DNA of 64,000 bases, taken from NCBI RefSeq assembly GCF_000282615.1, contig NZ_AKIY01000206.1, positions 1-64,000 on the forward strand, read 5' to 3'. The notes under the pieces were generated by a model. It did no database searches, was not told where the DNA came from, and saw nothing but the letters and a program-made list of their open reading frames with translations. The position numbers and the translations under genes are program-made. Source of the DNA: Bradyrhizobium sp. YR681. GTDB lineage: Bacteria; Pseudomonadota; Alphaproteobacteria; Rhizobiales; Xanthobacteraceae. Shown one piece after another: positions 43,336 to 55,408 of the stretch. The stretch's first letter is position 1. Every line of letters begins with the position of its first letter.

Positions 43336-44142
43336 TCACTCCTTGGCGTTGGCGGCGTCGAGGGCCCGCCGGGTCAGCACGCCGATGAGATGCGCGCGGT
43401 ATTCGGCGCTGCCATGGATATCGCTGTTGAGGCCGTCCGCCGGCACCTCGATGCCCTCGAGCACCTTCGAGGAGAAACGCTTCTTCAGCGCTTCCTCGAA
43501 CGCGGTGACGCGGAACACGCCCTCGGAGCCGGCACCGGTGACGGCGACCCGCACGTCCGACGGGCGCCGCGCCACGAACACGCCGACCAGCGCGTAACGC
43601 GAGGCCTGGTTGCGGAACTTGATATAGGCCGCCTTCTTCGGCAGTGGGAACATCACCTTGGTGATGATCTCGTCGGCTTCGAGTGCGGTCGTGAACAGGC
43701 CCTGGAAAAATTCCTCGGCCTTGAGGCGACGCTTGTTGGTGACGATGGTGGCACCGAGCGCGAGCGCCGCGGCCGGATAGTCCGCGGTCGGATCGTTGTT
43801 GGCGAGCGAGCCGCCGATCGTGCCCTTGTGACGGACCGCGGGATCCCCGATCTGGCTGGCGAGATTCGCCAGTGCCGGGATCGCCTCACCGACGATCGCG
43901 GAGCTTGCGACCTCGGCATGCTTGGCGGTGGCGCCGATCACGAGCGCGCGGCCCTTCATCTCGATCGTGTTGAGCCCCTCGATATGGGAGAGGTCGACCA
44001 GATGCGGGGGGCTGGCGAGGCGCTGCTTCATGACGGGAATCAGCGTGTGGCCGCCGGCGACGAGCTTGGCGTCTTCGTTCTTCACCAGGAGGTTGGCGGC
44101 CTGCCGCACGGTCCCGGGGCGATGGTATTTGAATTCGTACAT
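43336..44142 (-). CDS. coxM: FAD-binding medium subunit (CoxM-like)
   Basis: 268 residues from ATG 44142; the longer frame is a shadow of coxS. FAD motifs [11 protein letters not shown] and [18 protein letters not shown]-terminal CODH_C domain. Electron-transfer subunit of a molybdenum hydroxylase. Follows coxS by 32 bases. Confidence 0.94.
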   Translation of the reverse strand: MYEFKYHRPGTVRQAANLLVKNEDAKLVAGGHTLIPVMKQRLASPPHLVDLSHIEGLNTIEMKGRALVIGATAKHAEVASSAIVGEAIPALANLASQIGDPAVRHKGTIGGSLANNDPTADYPAAALALGATIVTNKRRLKAEEFFQGLFTTALEADEIITKVMFPLPKKAAYIKFRNQASRYALVGVFVARRPSDVRVAVTGAGSEGVFRVTAFEEALKKRFSSKVLEGIEVPADGLNSDIHGSAEYRAHLIGVLTRRALDAANAKE

Positions 44143-44174
44143 CTGAATGTCCTGATCGCAGAATGCGCGCGCGG

Positions 44175-44660
<486 letters not shown>

Positions 44661-44795
44661 AAGCACTCTCTATCAGCGCCCCGACGGGTCCCGTCGAAGC
44701 GGTTCTTATAATTATTCCAACCCATCATATGGGCCATTAAGCCCCGGGGCAACATCACCCAAGGCGCAAGGCGCCATGCCGAAAGACGATAGGTT

Positions 44796-45242
44796 TCAGC
44801 CCTGTACCGCTTTCGCGAAATTCGCGAAAAACTCGTCCGCAAGCTTCTTGGCGGTACCGTTGATCAGGCGCTGTCCGAGCTGCGCCAACTTGCCGCCGAT
44901 CTGCGCCTCGACCTCGTAGGAGAGCAGCGTGCCGCCGTCCTTCTCCGCGAGCTTGACCACGGCACCGCCCTTGGCAAAGCCGGCGACCCCGCCCTCGCCT
45001 TCGCCTGATATCTTGTAGCCGTTCGGCGGGTCGAGATCGCTCAGCGTGACCTTGCCCTTGAAGCGCGCCGACACCGGCCCGACCTTCATTTTCGCCGTTG
45101 CACGGAAGCCGCCGTCTTCGGTCCGCTCCAGCTCCTCGCAGCCGGGGATGCAGGCCTTCAGCACCGCGGGATCATTGAGCTTCTCCCACACGGCCTCGCG
45201 CGGCGCCGCAAGCTGGACTTCGCCGTTCATTGTCATGGCCAT
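44796..45242 (-). CDS. coxG: CoxG family SRPBCC protein
   Basis: 148 residues from ATG 45242, GGAGG 7 bases upstream. CoxG fold: LAAPREAVWEKLNDPAVLKACIPGCEELE. CoxG in CO oxidisers helps anchor CO dehydrogenase to the membrane. First gene of the cox-type run; 135 bases before coxS. Confidence 0.92.
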   Translation of the reverse strand: MAMTMNGEVQLAAPREAVWEKLNDPAVLKACIPGCEELERTEDGGFRATAKMKVGPVSARFKGKVTLSDLDPPNGYKISGEGEGGVAGFAKGGAVVKLAEKDGGTLLSYEVEAQIGGKLAQLGQRLINGTAKKLADEFFANFAKAVQG

Positions 45243-45412
45243 GGGCTGCCTCCGGGGATCCTAAAAGGTGGGGATGCTCAAGTAACGCACGGGAGCCGCA
45301 AAGGAAAGGGCAGGCCCGGGTCACGTGCAATGCATATTCGCAACTGCAAAAGGCTTGCGGGAGCGGTTTGGGATTGGCAGAGCCGGGGCATGGTGATTAG
45401 GTCGCGCGCAAC

Positions 45413-46768
45413 ATGAGCACAGCCCTCTCCCCCCTGCTCGCGCCGATGCTGTCGAGCGCGGCCATGCGCGCCGTCTGCGACGACCGGTCCACGCTCCAGA
45501 ACATGCTCGATTTCGAGGCAGCCCTGGCGCGGGCCGAGGGCGCGACCGGTGTGATTCCCGCATCTGCGGCGGGTCCGATCGAAGCCGCCTGCAAGGCTGA
45601 TGCCTTCGACATGGCAGCCCTCGCCGAGGCCGCGACGCGATCCGGCAATCTCGCGATCCCCCTGGTCAAGGCGCTGACCGCCAATGTCGGCAGGGCCGAT
45701 GCGGAGGCAGCGCGCTACGTGCACTGGGGCGCGACCAGCCAGGACGTCATCGACACCGCGACCATGCTCAGCCTTCGCGCCGGCATCGACGCGCTGGACG
45801 CCGACCTCAGCCGCGCCATCAGGGGTTTTGCCGCACTGGCCCGCAACCATCGCAACACCGCGATGGTGGCACGGACCTGGCTCCAGCACGCCCTGCCGAT
45901 GCCGTTCGGCCTGAAGGCCGCGGAATACGCCTCGAGCCTCGCCCGCGCCCGCTGCCGCCTGCGGCGGCTCTCCCGCGAAGGGCTGGCGCTGCAATTCGGC
46001 GGCGCGGTAGGAACGCTTGCGGCCCTCGGCGACAAGGGGCTCATCGTCGCCGAGCGATTGGCGCAGGAGCTCAACCTGCCGCTGCCGGACGCGCCCTGGC
46101 ACACCCATCGCGACCGCATCGCCGAAGCGGCATCGGCGTTCGCGATTCTCGCCGGAAGCTGCGGCAAGATCGCGCGCGACGTCTCGCTGCTGATGCAGAC
46201 CGATGTCGGCGAAGCGTTCGAGCCCGCCGGCGAAGGCCGCGGCGGCTCCTCGACCATGCCCCACAAGCGCAACCCGGTTGCAGCGGCAAGCGCGCTGGGC
46301 TGTGCGACCATGGCCCCGCAACTCGCCGCGACGATCTTCGCGGCCCAGGTGCAGGACCATGAGCGCAGTGCCGGGCCCTGGCACGCGGAATGGCCGACGC
46401 TGCCGCAATTGATGCTGGTCACCTCCGGTGCACTCGCGGCCATCGTCGATATCGCCGAGGGTCTCGACGTCGATGCCGCGCGCATGCGCAGCAATCTCGA
46501 TGCCACGCACGGGCTGATCATGGCCGAGGCCGTCACCTTTGCGCTCGCCGACAAGATCGGCAAGAGCGATGCGCATCATCTGGTCGAGGCCGCGAGCAAG
46601 CGTGCGGTTGCCGAGAAAAAGCATCTGCGCGAAATTCTCGCAGCCGATTCGCAGGTCACGGCGCATCTTCCACCGGAGAAAATTGCGGCATTGTTCGAGC
46701 CGATGGCCTATCAAGGGGCTTCCCAGGCCCTGATCGACCGGCTGCTCGACGGCCTCGACCGCGAATAG
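45413..46768 (+). CDS. pcaB: 3-carboxy-cis,cis-muconate cycloisomerase
   Basis: 451 residues of the fumarase/aspartase superfamily. Signature GRGGSSTMPHKRNPVAAA, catalytic His in YVHWGATSQDVIDTA. Converts 3-carboxy-cis,cis-muconate to 4-carboxymuconolactone in the protocatechuate branch. First of the plus-strand pca group. Confidence 0.96.
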   Translation: MSTALSPLLAPMLSSAAMRAVCDDRSTLQNMLDFEAALARAEGATGVIPASAAGPIEAACKADAFDMAALAEAATRSGNLAIPLVKALTANVGRADAEAARYVHWGATSQDVIDTATMLSLRAGIDALDADLSRAIRGFAALARNHRNTAMVARTWLQHALPMPFGLKAAEYASSLARARCRLRRLSREGLALQFGGAVGTLAALGDKGLIVAERLAQELNLPLPDAPWHTHRDRIAEAASAFAILAGSCGKIARDVSLLMQTDVGEAFEPAGEGRGGSSTMPHKRNPVAAASALGCATMAPQLAATIFAAQVQDHERSAGPWHAEWPTLPQLMLVTSGALAAIVDIAEGLDVDAARMRSNLDATHGLIMAEAVTFALADKIGKSDAHHLVEAASKRAVAEKKHLREILAADSQVTAHLPPEKIAALFEPMAYQGASQALIDRLLDGLDRE

Positions 46769-46804
46769 AGCAGCCTTGAGCGGAAACAAAACGGAGACGC
46801 CATC

Positions 46805-47587
46805 ATGCCCATGATCGATGCCGACGGCTGCCTGATCAACGTCTCCGTCGAGGGCCGGGACGGCGGGCCGACCCTGATGCTCTCCAACTCGCTCGGCTGC
46901 ACGCTTCAGATGTGGGAACCGCAGATGAAGGCGCTGACGCAGGTCTTCCGCGTCATCCGCTACGACCGCCGCGGCCACGGCAAGTCCAACGTACCGCCCG
47001 CCCCCTACACGATGGAACGTTTCGGCCGCGACGTGCTGGCGATCCTCGACGACCTCAACATCGAGAAGGTGCATTGGTGCGGCCTGTCGATGGGCGGCAT
47101 GGTCGGTCAATGGCTGGGCGCCAATGCGCCTGAACGCTTCGGCAAGCTCATCCTCGCCAACACCTCCTGCTACTATGCCGAGCCGACCAAATGGCTCGAG
47201 CGCATCGACGCCGTGAAGAAGGGCGGCATCGCGGCGGTGGCGGATGGCGTGATCGGCGGCTGGCTGACGCAGGATTTCCGCGAGCGCGAGCCTGACATCA
47301 CCGCAAGGATGAAGTCCATGCTGCTTGCGACCCCGGTCGAGGGTTATCTCGCCTGCTGCGAGGCGCTGTCGACGCTCGACCAGCGTGCACTGCTGCCGAA
47401 GATCAAGAGCCCGACATTGGTGATCGCCGGCCGCCACGACATGGCGACGCCGATCTCGGCGGGCGAGCTGATCCGCTCGAACATTCCCGGCGCCAGCATG
47501 ACCATCATCGACGCCGCCCACATCTCCAACATCGAGCAGCCGCACGCGTTCACGGACGCGGTGGTGGGCTTCCTGACGCAGCGCTGA
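46805..47587 (+). CDS. pcaD: 3-oxoadipate enol-lactonase
   Basis: 260 residues, alpha/beta hydrolase. Nucleophile Ser in CGLSMGGMVGQW, acid Asp in AGRHDMATP, His in DAAHISNIEQP. Hydrolyses 3-oxoadipate enol-lactone. 36 bases after pcaB. Confidence 0.96.
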   Translation: MPMIDADGCLINVSVEGRDGGPTLMLSNSLGCTLQMWEPQMKALTQVFRVIRYDRRGHGKSNVPPAPYTMERFGRDVLAILDDLNIEKVHWCGLSMGGMVGQWLGANAPERFGKLILANTSCYYAEPTKWLERIDAVKKGGIAAVADGVIGGWLTQDFREREPDITARMKSMLLATPVEGYLACCEALSTLDQRALLPKIKSPTLVIAGRHDMATPISAGELIRSNIPGASMTIIDAAHISNIEQPHAFTDAVVGFLTQR

Positions 47588-47593
47588 GACCGC

Positions 47594-49735
47594 CTAGCGC
47601 GGCTCGGCGGACGGCTGCGGCTGCGGTGTCGCCTGCGGCTCGGACGGAGGCCGTGCGGGCTCAGGGGGCGACGGATCTGCAGACTGTAGTGATGGCCGTT
47701 GAGGCGTCCGCGGCTCATCCGGGGCCGTCGGCACTTCGGACTTCGTCGGAGCCGATTCGTGCGAGGGCCGGGTCCGCACGCCGTCGTCCATCCCTGGCTC
47801 CGCCCGGTGATGTCCGGGTTGGGGCGGCGCGATCAGCGTCACGCCGATCAACACCAGTTCGGCCAACGCGAATGGCAGCAGGATCAAGATCAGCCTGCGG
47901 CGGTCGAAGGTCTGATTGAAAGCGCGGTAGATCGCGAACGCGACGCTGAGCAGCCAGACACCGGTGGCGGCCCGCGATTTGAACGGCCATTCCTCTCCCA
48001 TGATCAGGAAGAGCATATGGGAGACGTAATAGGGCACCAGGGCGGCGAGCAGGATGAACTCGCCCCAACGCTGGATGCCTCCGATCTCCGACTGGATCGT
48101 CTTTGTCTCCTCGTCGATCTTGGTGGCGCGCTCGACCAGCGAGTTCTGCGTGATCGAGAGGTAGTTCTGGTCGAGGCTGACGATGCTCGACATCGCGCGC
48201 TCGTAACGGACGCCCAGCCGGTCGATGAAATCGAACTCCGGTCCCAGCCGGCGCCGGATGAACTGGTCATAGGGCTGGTCGCCCTCGAGGCGCAGGATAC
48301 GCAGAAGCTTCACATTGTCCTCGAACTGCCGCACGTAGTAGCGGGATCGTTCGATCCGGTAGAGTGGACCGCTGCCGGTCTGCTCCAGAAACTTGCCGGT
48401 GATCTCATTGAGCTGCGCATGCGCCTTGGCAATCTCGGCCATGGCGATGCGATTACGCTGGTTGGCGGTTCCCGGCACGCTTTCGCCGGGGCGCGTGCCG
48501 TAGGCCTCCGTCTGCGCAATCGCGCGACGTGCCCTCTGCGTTGCCTCCTCCAGATCGGCCAACTCGAGGCCGGCGTTGTGCAGCCACTTGACGTCCTTGA
48601 GCGCACATAGCCGGAACGTGCCGAGCTGGAGGATCTGGCTGACGAGACGGCCGAGTTGCCATTTGTTGACCACGGTCCTGTCATCAACCCTCTGATGGGC
48701 ATAGACGATGAACTCGACTGGAACGCGCTCGCCGTCCGGAATCTCGGGCAATTGCGGACCAAGCGTGCTCAGATAGAGCGCACGTCCGTCGAGCATGTAG
48801 TTGGCGGCGCATTCGTAACGCGTGTGGTCGGTGCGGATGCGATGCTGGATCAGAGGCAGCAGCATCTGCTTGGCCTCGGCGCCCCAGCTCGGCGGTCCGT
48901 TGAACTTGAAGAAGCGATCGTCCTGGAAAGTCACGGCCCGTTCGGAGGCGATCAGGCCGCGAAAATCCGCGCAGACACGCTGAAAGATTGCATCGTTCCG
49001 GAACTGACCGCCCAGCGATAGCACCTGCTCGTCAAAGACGCGCCAGAACTCGTGGAATGAATAGCGGTTGATATCCTTGGCGAGCTGATCGATCACCTCT
49101 TGTGACGGCGGAGTCGCGGAGTCGCTCCCGGCGGAGCGGTCCCGGTCCGGGTCGAGATAGGCGGTGATCCGGTCCATCGTCACGTTCAGCCCGGCGATGC
49201 CGCTCGGCGTTCTGGTGCGCGGCCGGTCGAGCTCGACGAAGACCGACATCGTGAAATACTCGGCCTGGATCTCGAAGCGGATCGTGACGTCGAGCACTTG
49301 CCAGACGAATTGCAGGCTGACGACGCGGTTGGTGCTCGCAAAGATGTCGTTCTGGCGCCGCGTGAGCTGTTTCTTGACGTCATCGCCCTGTGGCGTCCAG
49401 TAGGCGCTGCCGAACAGCAGGTTGACGCCGCCAATCCGGGGCGTGACGTCGACCGTGGTGCCGAGCTTCGCTTCCAGCCTGACCCAGAGCTCCCGGATGA
49501 AACTGTCGAGGGCCGCGCTGATCTCGTCCGGCCGCTTGTTTGGCGCCCATTCCGGATTGACTGGCGGCCTCTGACCGCGGCCGAGCTCCTGGAAATTGGT
49601 CCAGAAGGCCAGATGCCACACCAGCGAAGGCGCGCTCAGCACCTTGGGCGGCTTGCGGTGTGCGCCCGCGTTCAGCTCGTGATAATCGTCGGCCGTGTTG
49701 AACATGGCAGTATAGCCGGGGACGGTCTCGACCAT
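47594..49735 (-). CDS. Unknown 713-residue membrane protein between pcaD and pcaC
   Basis: No family recognised. A soluble, mainly helical N-terminal part of about 550 residues has clear coiled-coil stretches (about 385-415 and 525-555, VERATKIDEETKTIQSEIGG). Three hydrophobic helices follow (about 560-580, 589-606, 612-633), then a Pro/Ser/Glu-rich tail of about 80 residues. No signal peptide. Coding bias matches its neighbours, so it is a real gene. It lies antiparallel inside the pca cluster. Confidence 0.85.
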   Translation of the reverse strand: MVETVPGYTAMFNTADDYHELNAGAHRKPPKVLSAPSLVWHLAFWTNFQELGRGQRPPVNPEWAPNKRPDEISAALDSFIRELWVRLEAKLGTTVDVTPRIGGVNLLFGSAYWTPQGDDVKKQLTRRQNDIFASTNRVVSLQFVWQVLDVTIRFEIQAEYFTMSVFVELDRPRTRTPSGIAGLNVTMDRITAYLDPDRDRSAGSDSATPPSQEVIDQLAKDINRYSFHEFWRVFDEQVLSLGGQFRNDAIFQRVCADFRGLIASERAVTFQDDRFFKFNGPPSWGAEAKQMLLPLIQHRIRTDHTRYECAANYMLDGRALYLSTLGPQLPEIPDGERVPVEFIVYAHQRVDDRTVVNKWQLGRLVSQILQLGTFRLCALKDVKWLHNAGLELADLEEATQRARRAIAQTEAYGTRPGESVPGTANQRNRIAMAEIAKAHAQLNEITGKFLEQTGSGPLYRIERSRYYVRQFEDNVKLLRILRLEGDQPYDQFIRRRLGPEFDFIDRLGVRYERAMSSIVSLDQNYLSITQNSLVERATKIDEETKTIQSEIGGIQRWGEFILLAALVPYYVSHMLFLIMGEEWPFKSRAATGVWLLSVAFAIYRAFNQTFDRRRLILILLPFALAELVLIGVTLIAPPQPGHHRAEPGMDDGVRTRPSHESAPTKSEVPTAPDEPRTPQRPSLQSADPSPPEPARPPSEPQATPQPQPSAEPR

Positions 49736-49897
49736 GGCAATTCACTCCCTCGCAACGAAGGCCTCAGGCGCGTGCAATGGCCGACACTACCGCAGATAGA
49801 ACGGCGCCGAAAGATGTGAGCCTTGCCTCGACGGCCTGTCGGCCGCGGCGGGGGTACGCTAGATTGGCGCAGACGTCATTTTGACCAGAGGATGCCC

Positions 49898-50290
49898 ATG
49901 GACGACCAGAAGCGCCGCGATGCCGGCATGAACGTGCGCCGAAAAGTGCTGGGCAATGCCTGGGTCGACAAGTCGATCGCGAACCGCAACGCCTTCAACA
50001 CCGATTTCCAGGACATGATCACGCGTTATGCCTGGGGCGAGATCTGGACGCGCCCGCATTTCGACGAGCGCACGCGGCGGGTTCTGGTGATCGGCACCAT
50101 GGTCGCGCTCGGGCAATGGGACGAATTTCGCCTGCATGTGCGCGCGGCGCTGGCCGAGGGCGGCTTCACGCCCGACGACATCAAGGAAATCCTGCTCCAG
50201 CAGGCGATCTATTGCGGCGTGCCGGCGGCGAACCACGCCGTCAAGGAAGCCTCAGCCATTGTGCAGGAGCTCGGCCTCATCAAAGGCTAG
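49898..50290 (+). CDS. pcaC: 4-carboxymuconolactone decarboxylase
   Basis: 130 residues from ATG 49898 (AGAGG 6 bases upstream; ATG 49892 abuts that site). DAGMNVRRKVLGNAWVDKS, YAWGEIWTRPHF and the CMD motif LLQQAIYCGVPAANHA. Makes 3-oxoadipate enol-lactone, the PcaD substrate. Separated from pcaD by the 713-residue gene. Its end overlaps the next minus-strand gene by 39 bases. Confidence 0.96.
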   Translation: MDDQKRRDAGMNVRRKVLGNAWVDKSIANRNAFNTDFQDMITRYAWGEIWTRPHFDERTRRVLVIGTMVALGQWDEFRLHVRAALAEGGFTPDDIKEILLQQAIYCGVPAANHAVKEASAIVQELGLIKG

Positions 50291-50788
50291 CGGCGGAGTT
50301 GCCTCGACGGTGTTCTGAATGATTTTGGGCGCTGCCGCGGGCTTCTCGATCACCACCACGATGGCGGCACCGAGCAGGAGCAGCAGCTCGGTGGCGTGCA
50401 GGCGGAGGGCGGCCATCTCGCCGACCTTCGAAGCCATCACCATGCTCGCAAACGAGATCACGCTGCCGATCGCCAGCGCGATGCCGAGCGCCTCGTCACT
50501 GCCGCCGCTCTTGCGGCTTCGGGGGATGCACAGCAGCGCAAGATAGATCGCAAAGAACGCCACGACGGTCAGCCGTCCCAGCGCCAGCAACCAGGCGGCA
50601 CGCACCGTGTCCATCCCGGCCATCTGGAGATGGTCGCTGAGGAACAGCGCGACGGCGACGCTTGGCCGCTCGTAGAGCCCGTGCACCGGCGCCACCATGA
50701 TGTTGAAGGCGACAAGGGTCCAGGCCGGAATGAAATAGGCCGCCAGCAACGCGCCGTTGACCGAGCCGATCCGCCAATTCCTGAACAT
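50252..50788 (-). CDS. Four-helix membrane protein of unknown function
   Basis: 178 residues. Helices near 10-30, 60-85, 98-120 and 130-150. PAWTLVAFNIMVAPVHGLYERP, typical of small rhizobial integral membrane proteins. C-terminal tail overlaps pcaC in antisense. Function unknown. Confidence 0.8.
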   Translation of the reverse strand: MFRNWRIGSVNGALLAAYFIPAWTLVAFNIMVAPVHGLYERPSVAVALFLSDHLQMAGMDTVRAAWLLALGRLTVVAFFAIYLALLCIPRSRKSGGSDEALGIALAIGSVISFASMVMASKVGEMAALRLHATELLLLLGAAIVVVIEKPAAAPKIIQNTVEATPPLAFDEAELLHNG

Positions 50789-50919
50789 GCCGCTTCCCGC
50801 TTCGTCTGCCGCGCGCCTTCACCGGGAAGGCTTTGCGCGGAGCTAACTCGCATCGGACTGTGGCGGCAATTTAAACCCTTTGTTTACCTTAATTGCCCTG
50901 TGGACCGCGCAGCGCAACG

Positions 50920-50948
50920 AAAAAAGCCCCGCCTTGCGGCGGGGCCTT
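50920..50948 (-). terminator. Terminator of the Gln-rich small gene
   Basis: Stem GCCCCGCC / GGCGGGGC with loop TTGC; on the minus strand it is followed by T6. Confidence 0.9.
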
Positions 50949-50983
50949 CCTCACTCCTTGGCTCCCAAATCCTGGGTCGAAAT

Positions 50984-51145
50984 CTACTTGTTGTCCTGAC
51001 GGGGCTGGCCGCCCTGCTGCTGGCCGGGCCTGTCGCCCTGGCGCTGCGGATCCTGCTGCTGCTGTCCGGGTTTCTGGCCGCCACCCTGCTGCTGACCGGG
51101 GTTCTGGCCCTGCTGGCCCGGATTCTGGTTCTGCTGCTTCGTCAT
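50984..51145 (-). CDS. 53-residue Gln/Gly/Pro-rich small protein
   Basis: Start MTKQQNQNPGQQGQNPGQQ, then repeats of Q-N-P-G-Q-Q and K-P-G-Q-Q and end QPRQDNK. GGGAG lies about 8 bases before the ATG and a rho-independent terminator follows 36 bases after the stop, so it is a real transcription unit. About 20 Gln of 53 residues, no hydrophobic core: intrinsically disordered. Similar short Gln-rich proteins recur in Bradyrhizobium. Function unknown. Confidence 0.8.
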   Translation of the reverse strand: MTKQQNQNPGQQGQNPGQQQGGGQKPGQQQQDPQRQGDRPGQQQGGQPRQDNK

Positions 51146-51436
51146 TTCGGGAAACTCCCTTGTTGGACGTCAGAGGTGAGATAACCGCCAGGGACTCATT
51201 TGGTTGCTAGGCGGAACCCGGTTCCTCGCGCCTGCGGAACCCCGGGATGACATCCGTAACCGAAATGACCTCTGTACAAGACCTTCTAACGAGGCAGGGC
51301 CAGTTGCGGCCGCCAGTTCCCTCCTGTTACAAAACAGGAAGAACGCTTGGGGCTGCCGGGGCCCGCCAAGAAACTCACAGAAACTCTCTCTCAAGAGCTC
51401 CCTTTGAGCCCGCGTCAGGTTTGGTAACGGCAGCGC

Positions 51437-52354
51437 ATGGATTATTTCGCCCAGCAGCTCATCAACGGTCTCGTCCTGGGCTCGATCTACGGCCTGATCG
51501 CGATCGGCTACACGATGGTCTACGGCATCGTCGGCATGATCAACTTCGCCCATGGCGACGTCTTCATGATCGGCGGCTTCATCGCCCTGATCACCTTCCT
51601 GCTCCTGATCTCGACCGGCCTGACCGCAATCCCGGTGATCCTGCTCGTGGTGCTGCTGGTCTCGATGGCGATCACCGCGCTCTATGGCTGGACCATCGAG
51701 CGCATCGCCTACCGGCCGCTGCGCCATTCCTTCCGACTCGCCCCGATGCTGTCGGCGATCGGCATGTCCTTCGTGCTCACCAACTACTCGCAGGTGGCGC
51801 AGGGCGCACGCGTCAAGCCGATCCCGCCCGTCATCACCGGCGGCTATACCCTGCACGAGAGCGCCGATGGCTTCGTGATCCAGCTCTCCAACATCCAGAT
51901 CATCGTCGTCATCACCACCATCGTGCTGCTCGCGATCTTCACATGGCTGGTGTCGCGCACAAGGCTTGGTCGCGACATGCGCGCCTGCGAGCAGGACCAG
52001 ACCATGGCGGCGCTGCTCGGCGTCGACGTCGACCGCACCATCTCCATGACCTTCGTGATCGGCGCCGCGCTCGCCGCGGTCGCGGGGCTGATGTACCTGC
52101 TCTATTACGGCCTGGTCGATTTCTTCATGGGCTTCGTCGCCGGCATCAAGGCGTTCACCGCGGCCGTGCTCGGCGGCATCGGATCGCTGCCGGGTGCGAT
52201 GCTCGGCGGCCTCGCGATCGGCCTGATCGAGACGTTCTGGTCGGCCTATTTCTCGGTCGAGTACAAGGACGTCGCGGCGTTCTCGATCCTGATCGTGGTT
52301 CTGATCTTCATGCCGACCGGCCTGCTCGGCCGTCCCGAAGTCGAAAAAGTCTGA
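51437..52354 (+). CDS. livH: High-affinity branched-chain amino acid ABC permease LivH
   Basis: 305 residues, about eight helices. NGLVLGSIYGLIAIGYTMVYG, INFAHGDVFMIGGF, the coupling region DMRACEQDQTMAALLGVDVD, then LGGIGSLPGAMLGG. First gene of the second Liv operon. The 291 bases upstream hold no gene and presumably the promoter. Confidence 0.95.
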   Translation: MDYFAQQLINGLVLGSIYGLIAIGYTMVYGIVGMINFAHGDVFMIGGFIALITFLLLISTGLTAIPVILLVVLLVSMAITALYGWTIERIAYRPLRHSFRLAPMLSAIGMSFVLTNYSQVAQGARVKPIPPVITGGYTLHESADGFVIQLSNIQIIVVITTIVLLAIFTWLVSRTRLGRDMRACEQDQTMAALLGVDVDRTISMTFVIGAALAAVAGLMYLLYYGLVDFFMGFVAGIKAFTAAVLGGIGSLPGAMLGGLAIGLIETFWSAYFSVEYKDVAAFSILIVVLIFMPTGLLGRPEVEKV

Positions 52355-52363
52355 CGGCCGCGC

Positions 52364-54515
<2,152 letters not shown>

Positions 54516-54519
<4 letters not shown>

Positions 54520-55259
54520 CATCCGCGCCCACTCCCCTGCTCGCGATCCGCAGCCTTCGCGCCGCCTACGGCAAGATCGAGGCGTTGAAGGGCGTCGATG
54601 TCGAGATCAATGCCGGCGAGATCGTGGCGCTGATCGGCGCCAACGGCGCCGGCAAGTCGACGCTGATGATGACGATCTTCGGCAAGCCGCGCGCCCGCGC
54701 CGGCCAGATCCTGTACGAAGGCCGCGACATTACCGACGTCCCGACCCACGAGATCGCGCATTTGCGCATCGCGCAATCGCCTGAGGGACGGCGCATCTTC
54801 CCGCGCATGAGCGTGGCGGAAAACCTCCAGATGGGGGCCGACGCCACCGACTGCACCGATGCGGAACGCGAGGCGACGCTGGAGCGCGTGTTCTCGCTGT
54901 TTCCGCGGCTGAAGGAGCGCTACGCCCAGCGCGGCGGAACCCTGTCCGGCGGCGAGCAGCAGATGCTGGCGATCGGGCGCGCCCTGATGAGCCGCCCCCG
55001 CCTGCTGCTGCTCGACGAGCCCTCGCTTGGGCTCGCACCGCTGATCGCACGCCAGATTTTCGACGCGATCCGCACCCTGAACCGGCAGGACGGCCTGACC
55101 GTGCTGATCGTCGAGCAGAACGCCAACCACGCGCTCAAGCTCGCCCATCGCGGCTATGTCATGGTCAACGGCCTGATCACACTGGCGGGCACCGGCGCCG
55201 AGCTGTTGCAGCGCCCCGAGATTCGCGCCGCCTATCTGGAAGGCGGCCGGCACGGCTGA
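54516..55259 (+). CDS. livF: High-affinity branched-chain amino acid ABC ATPase LivF
   Basis: 247 residues, GTG start overlapping livG by 4 bases. Walker A LIGANGAGKSTLMM, QSPEGRRIFPRMSVAENL, signature TLSGGEQQMLAIGRAL, Walker B LLLLDEPSLGLAP. Pairs with LivG. Confidence 0.95.
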
Positions 55260-55408
55260 CCGGGCGGAAGTGCGGCGGAATGCGCGAGATATCTACGGCT
55301 ATGCCCGTATTTTGCCGGTGACTTCTCCAGAAATTCATTCAAGAATGGCGCCGGTTTGAACCGGGCATGCCCGGCAACGTCCACAGGCGACCACCCGCGA
55401 GGTATCTC

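Noticed and set aside
45278..47545. 755-residue minus-strand open frame
   Set aside because: Antisense shadow of pcaB and pcaD, which have full catalytic motifs.
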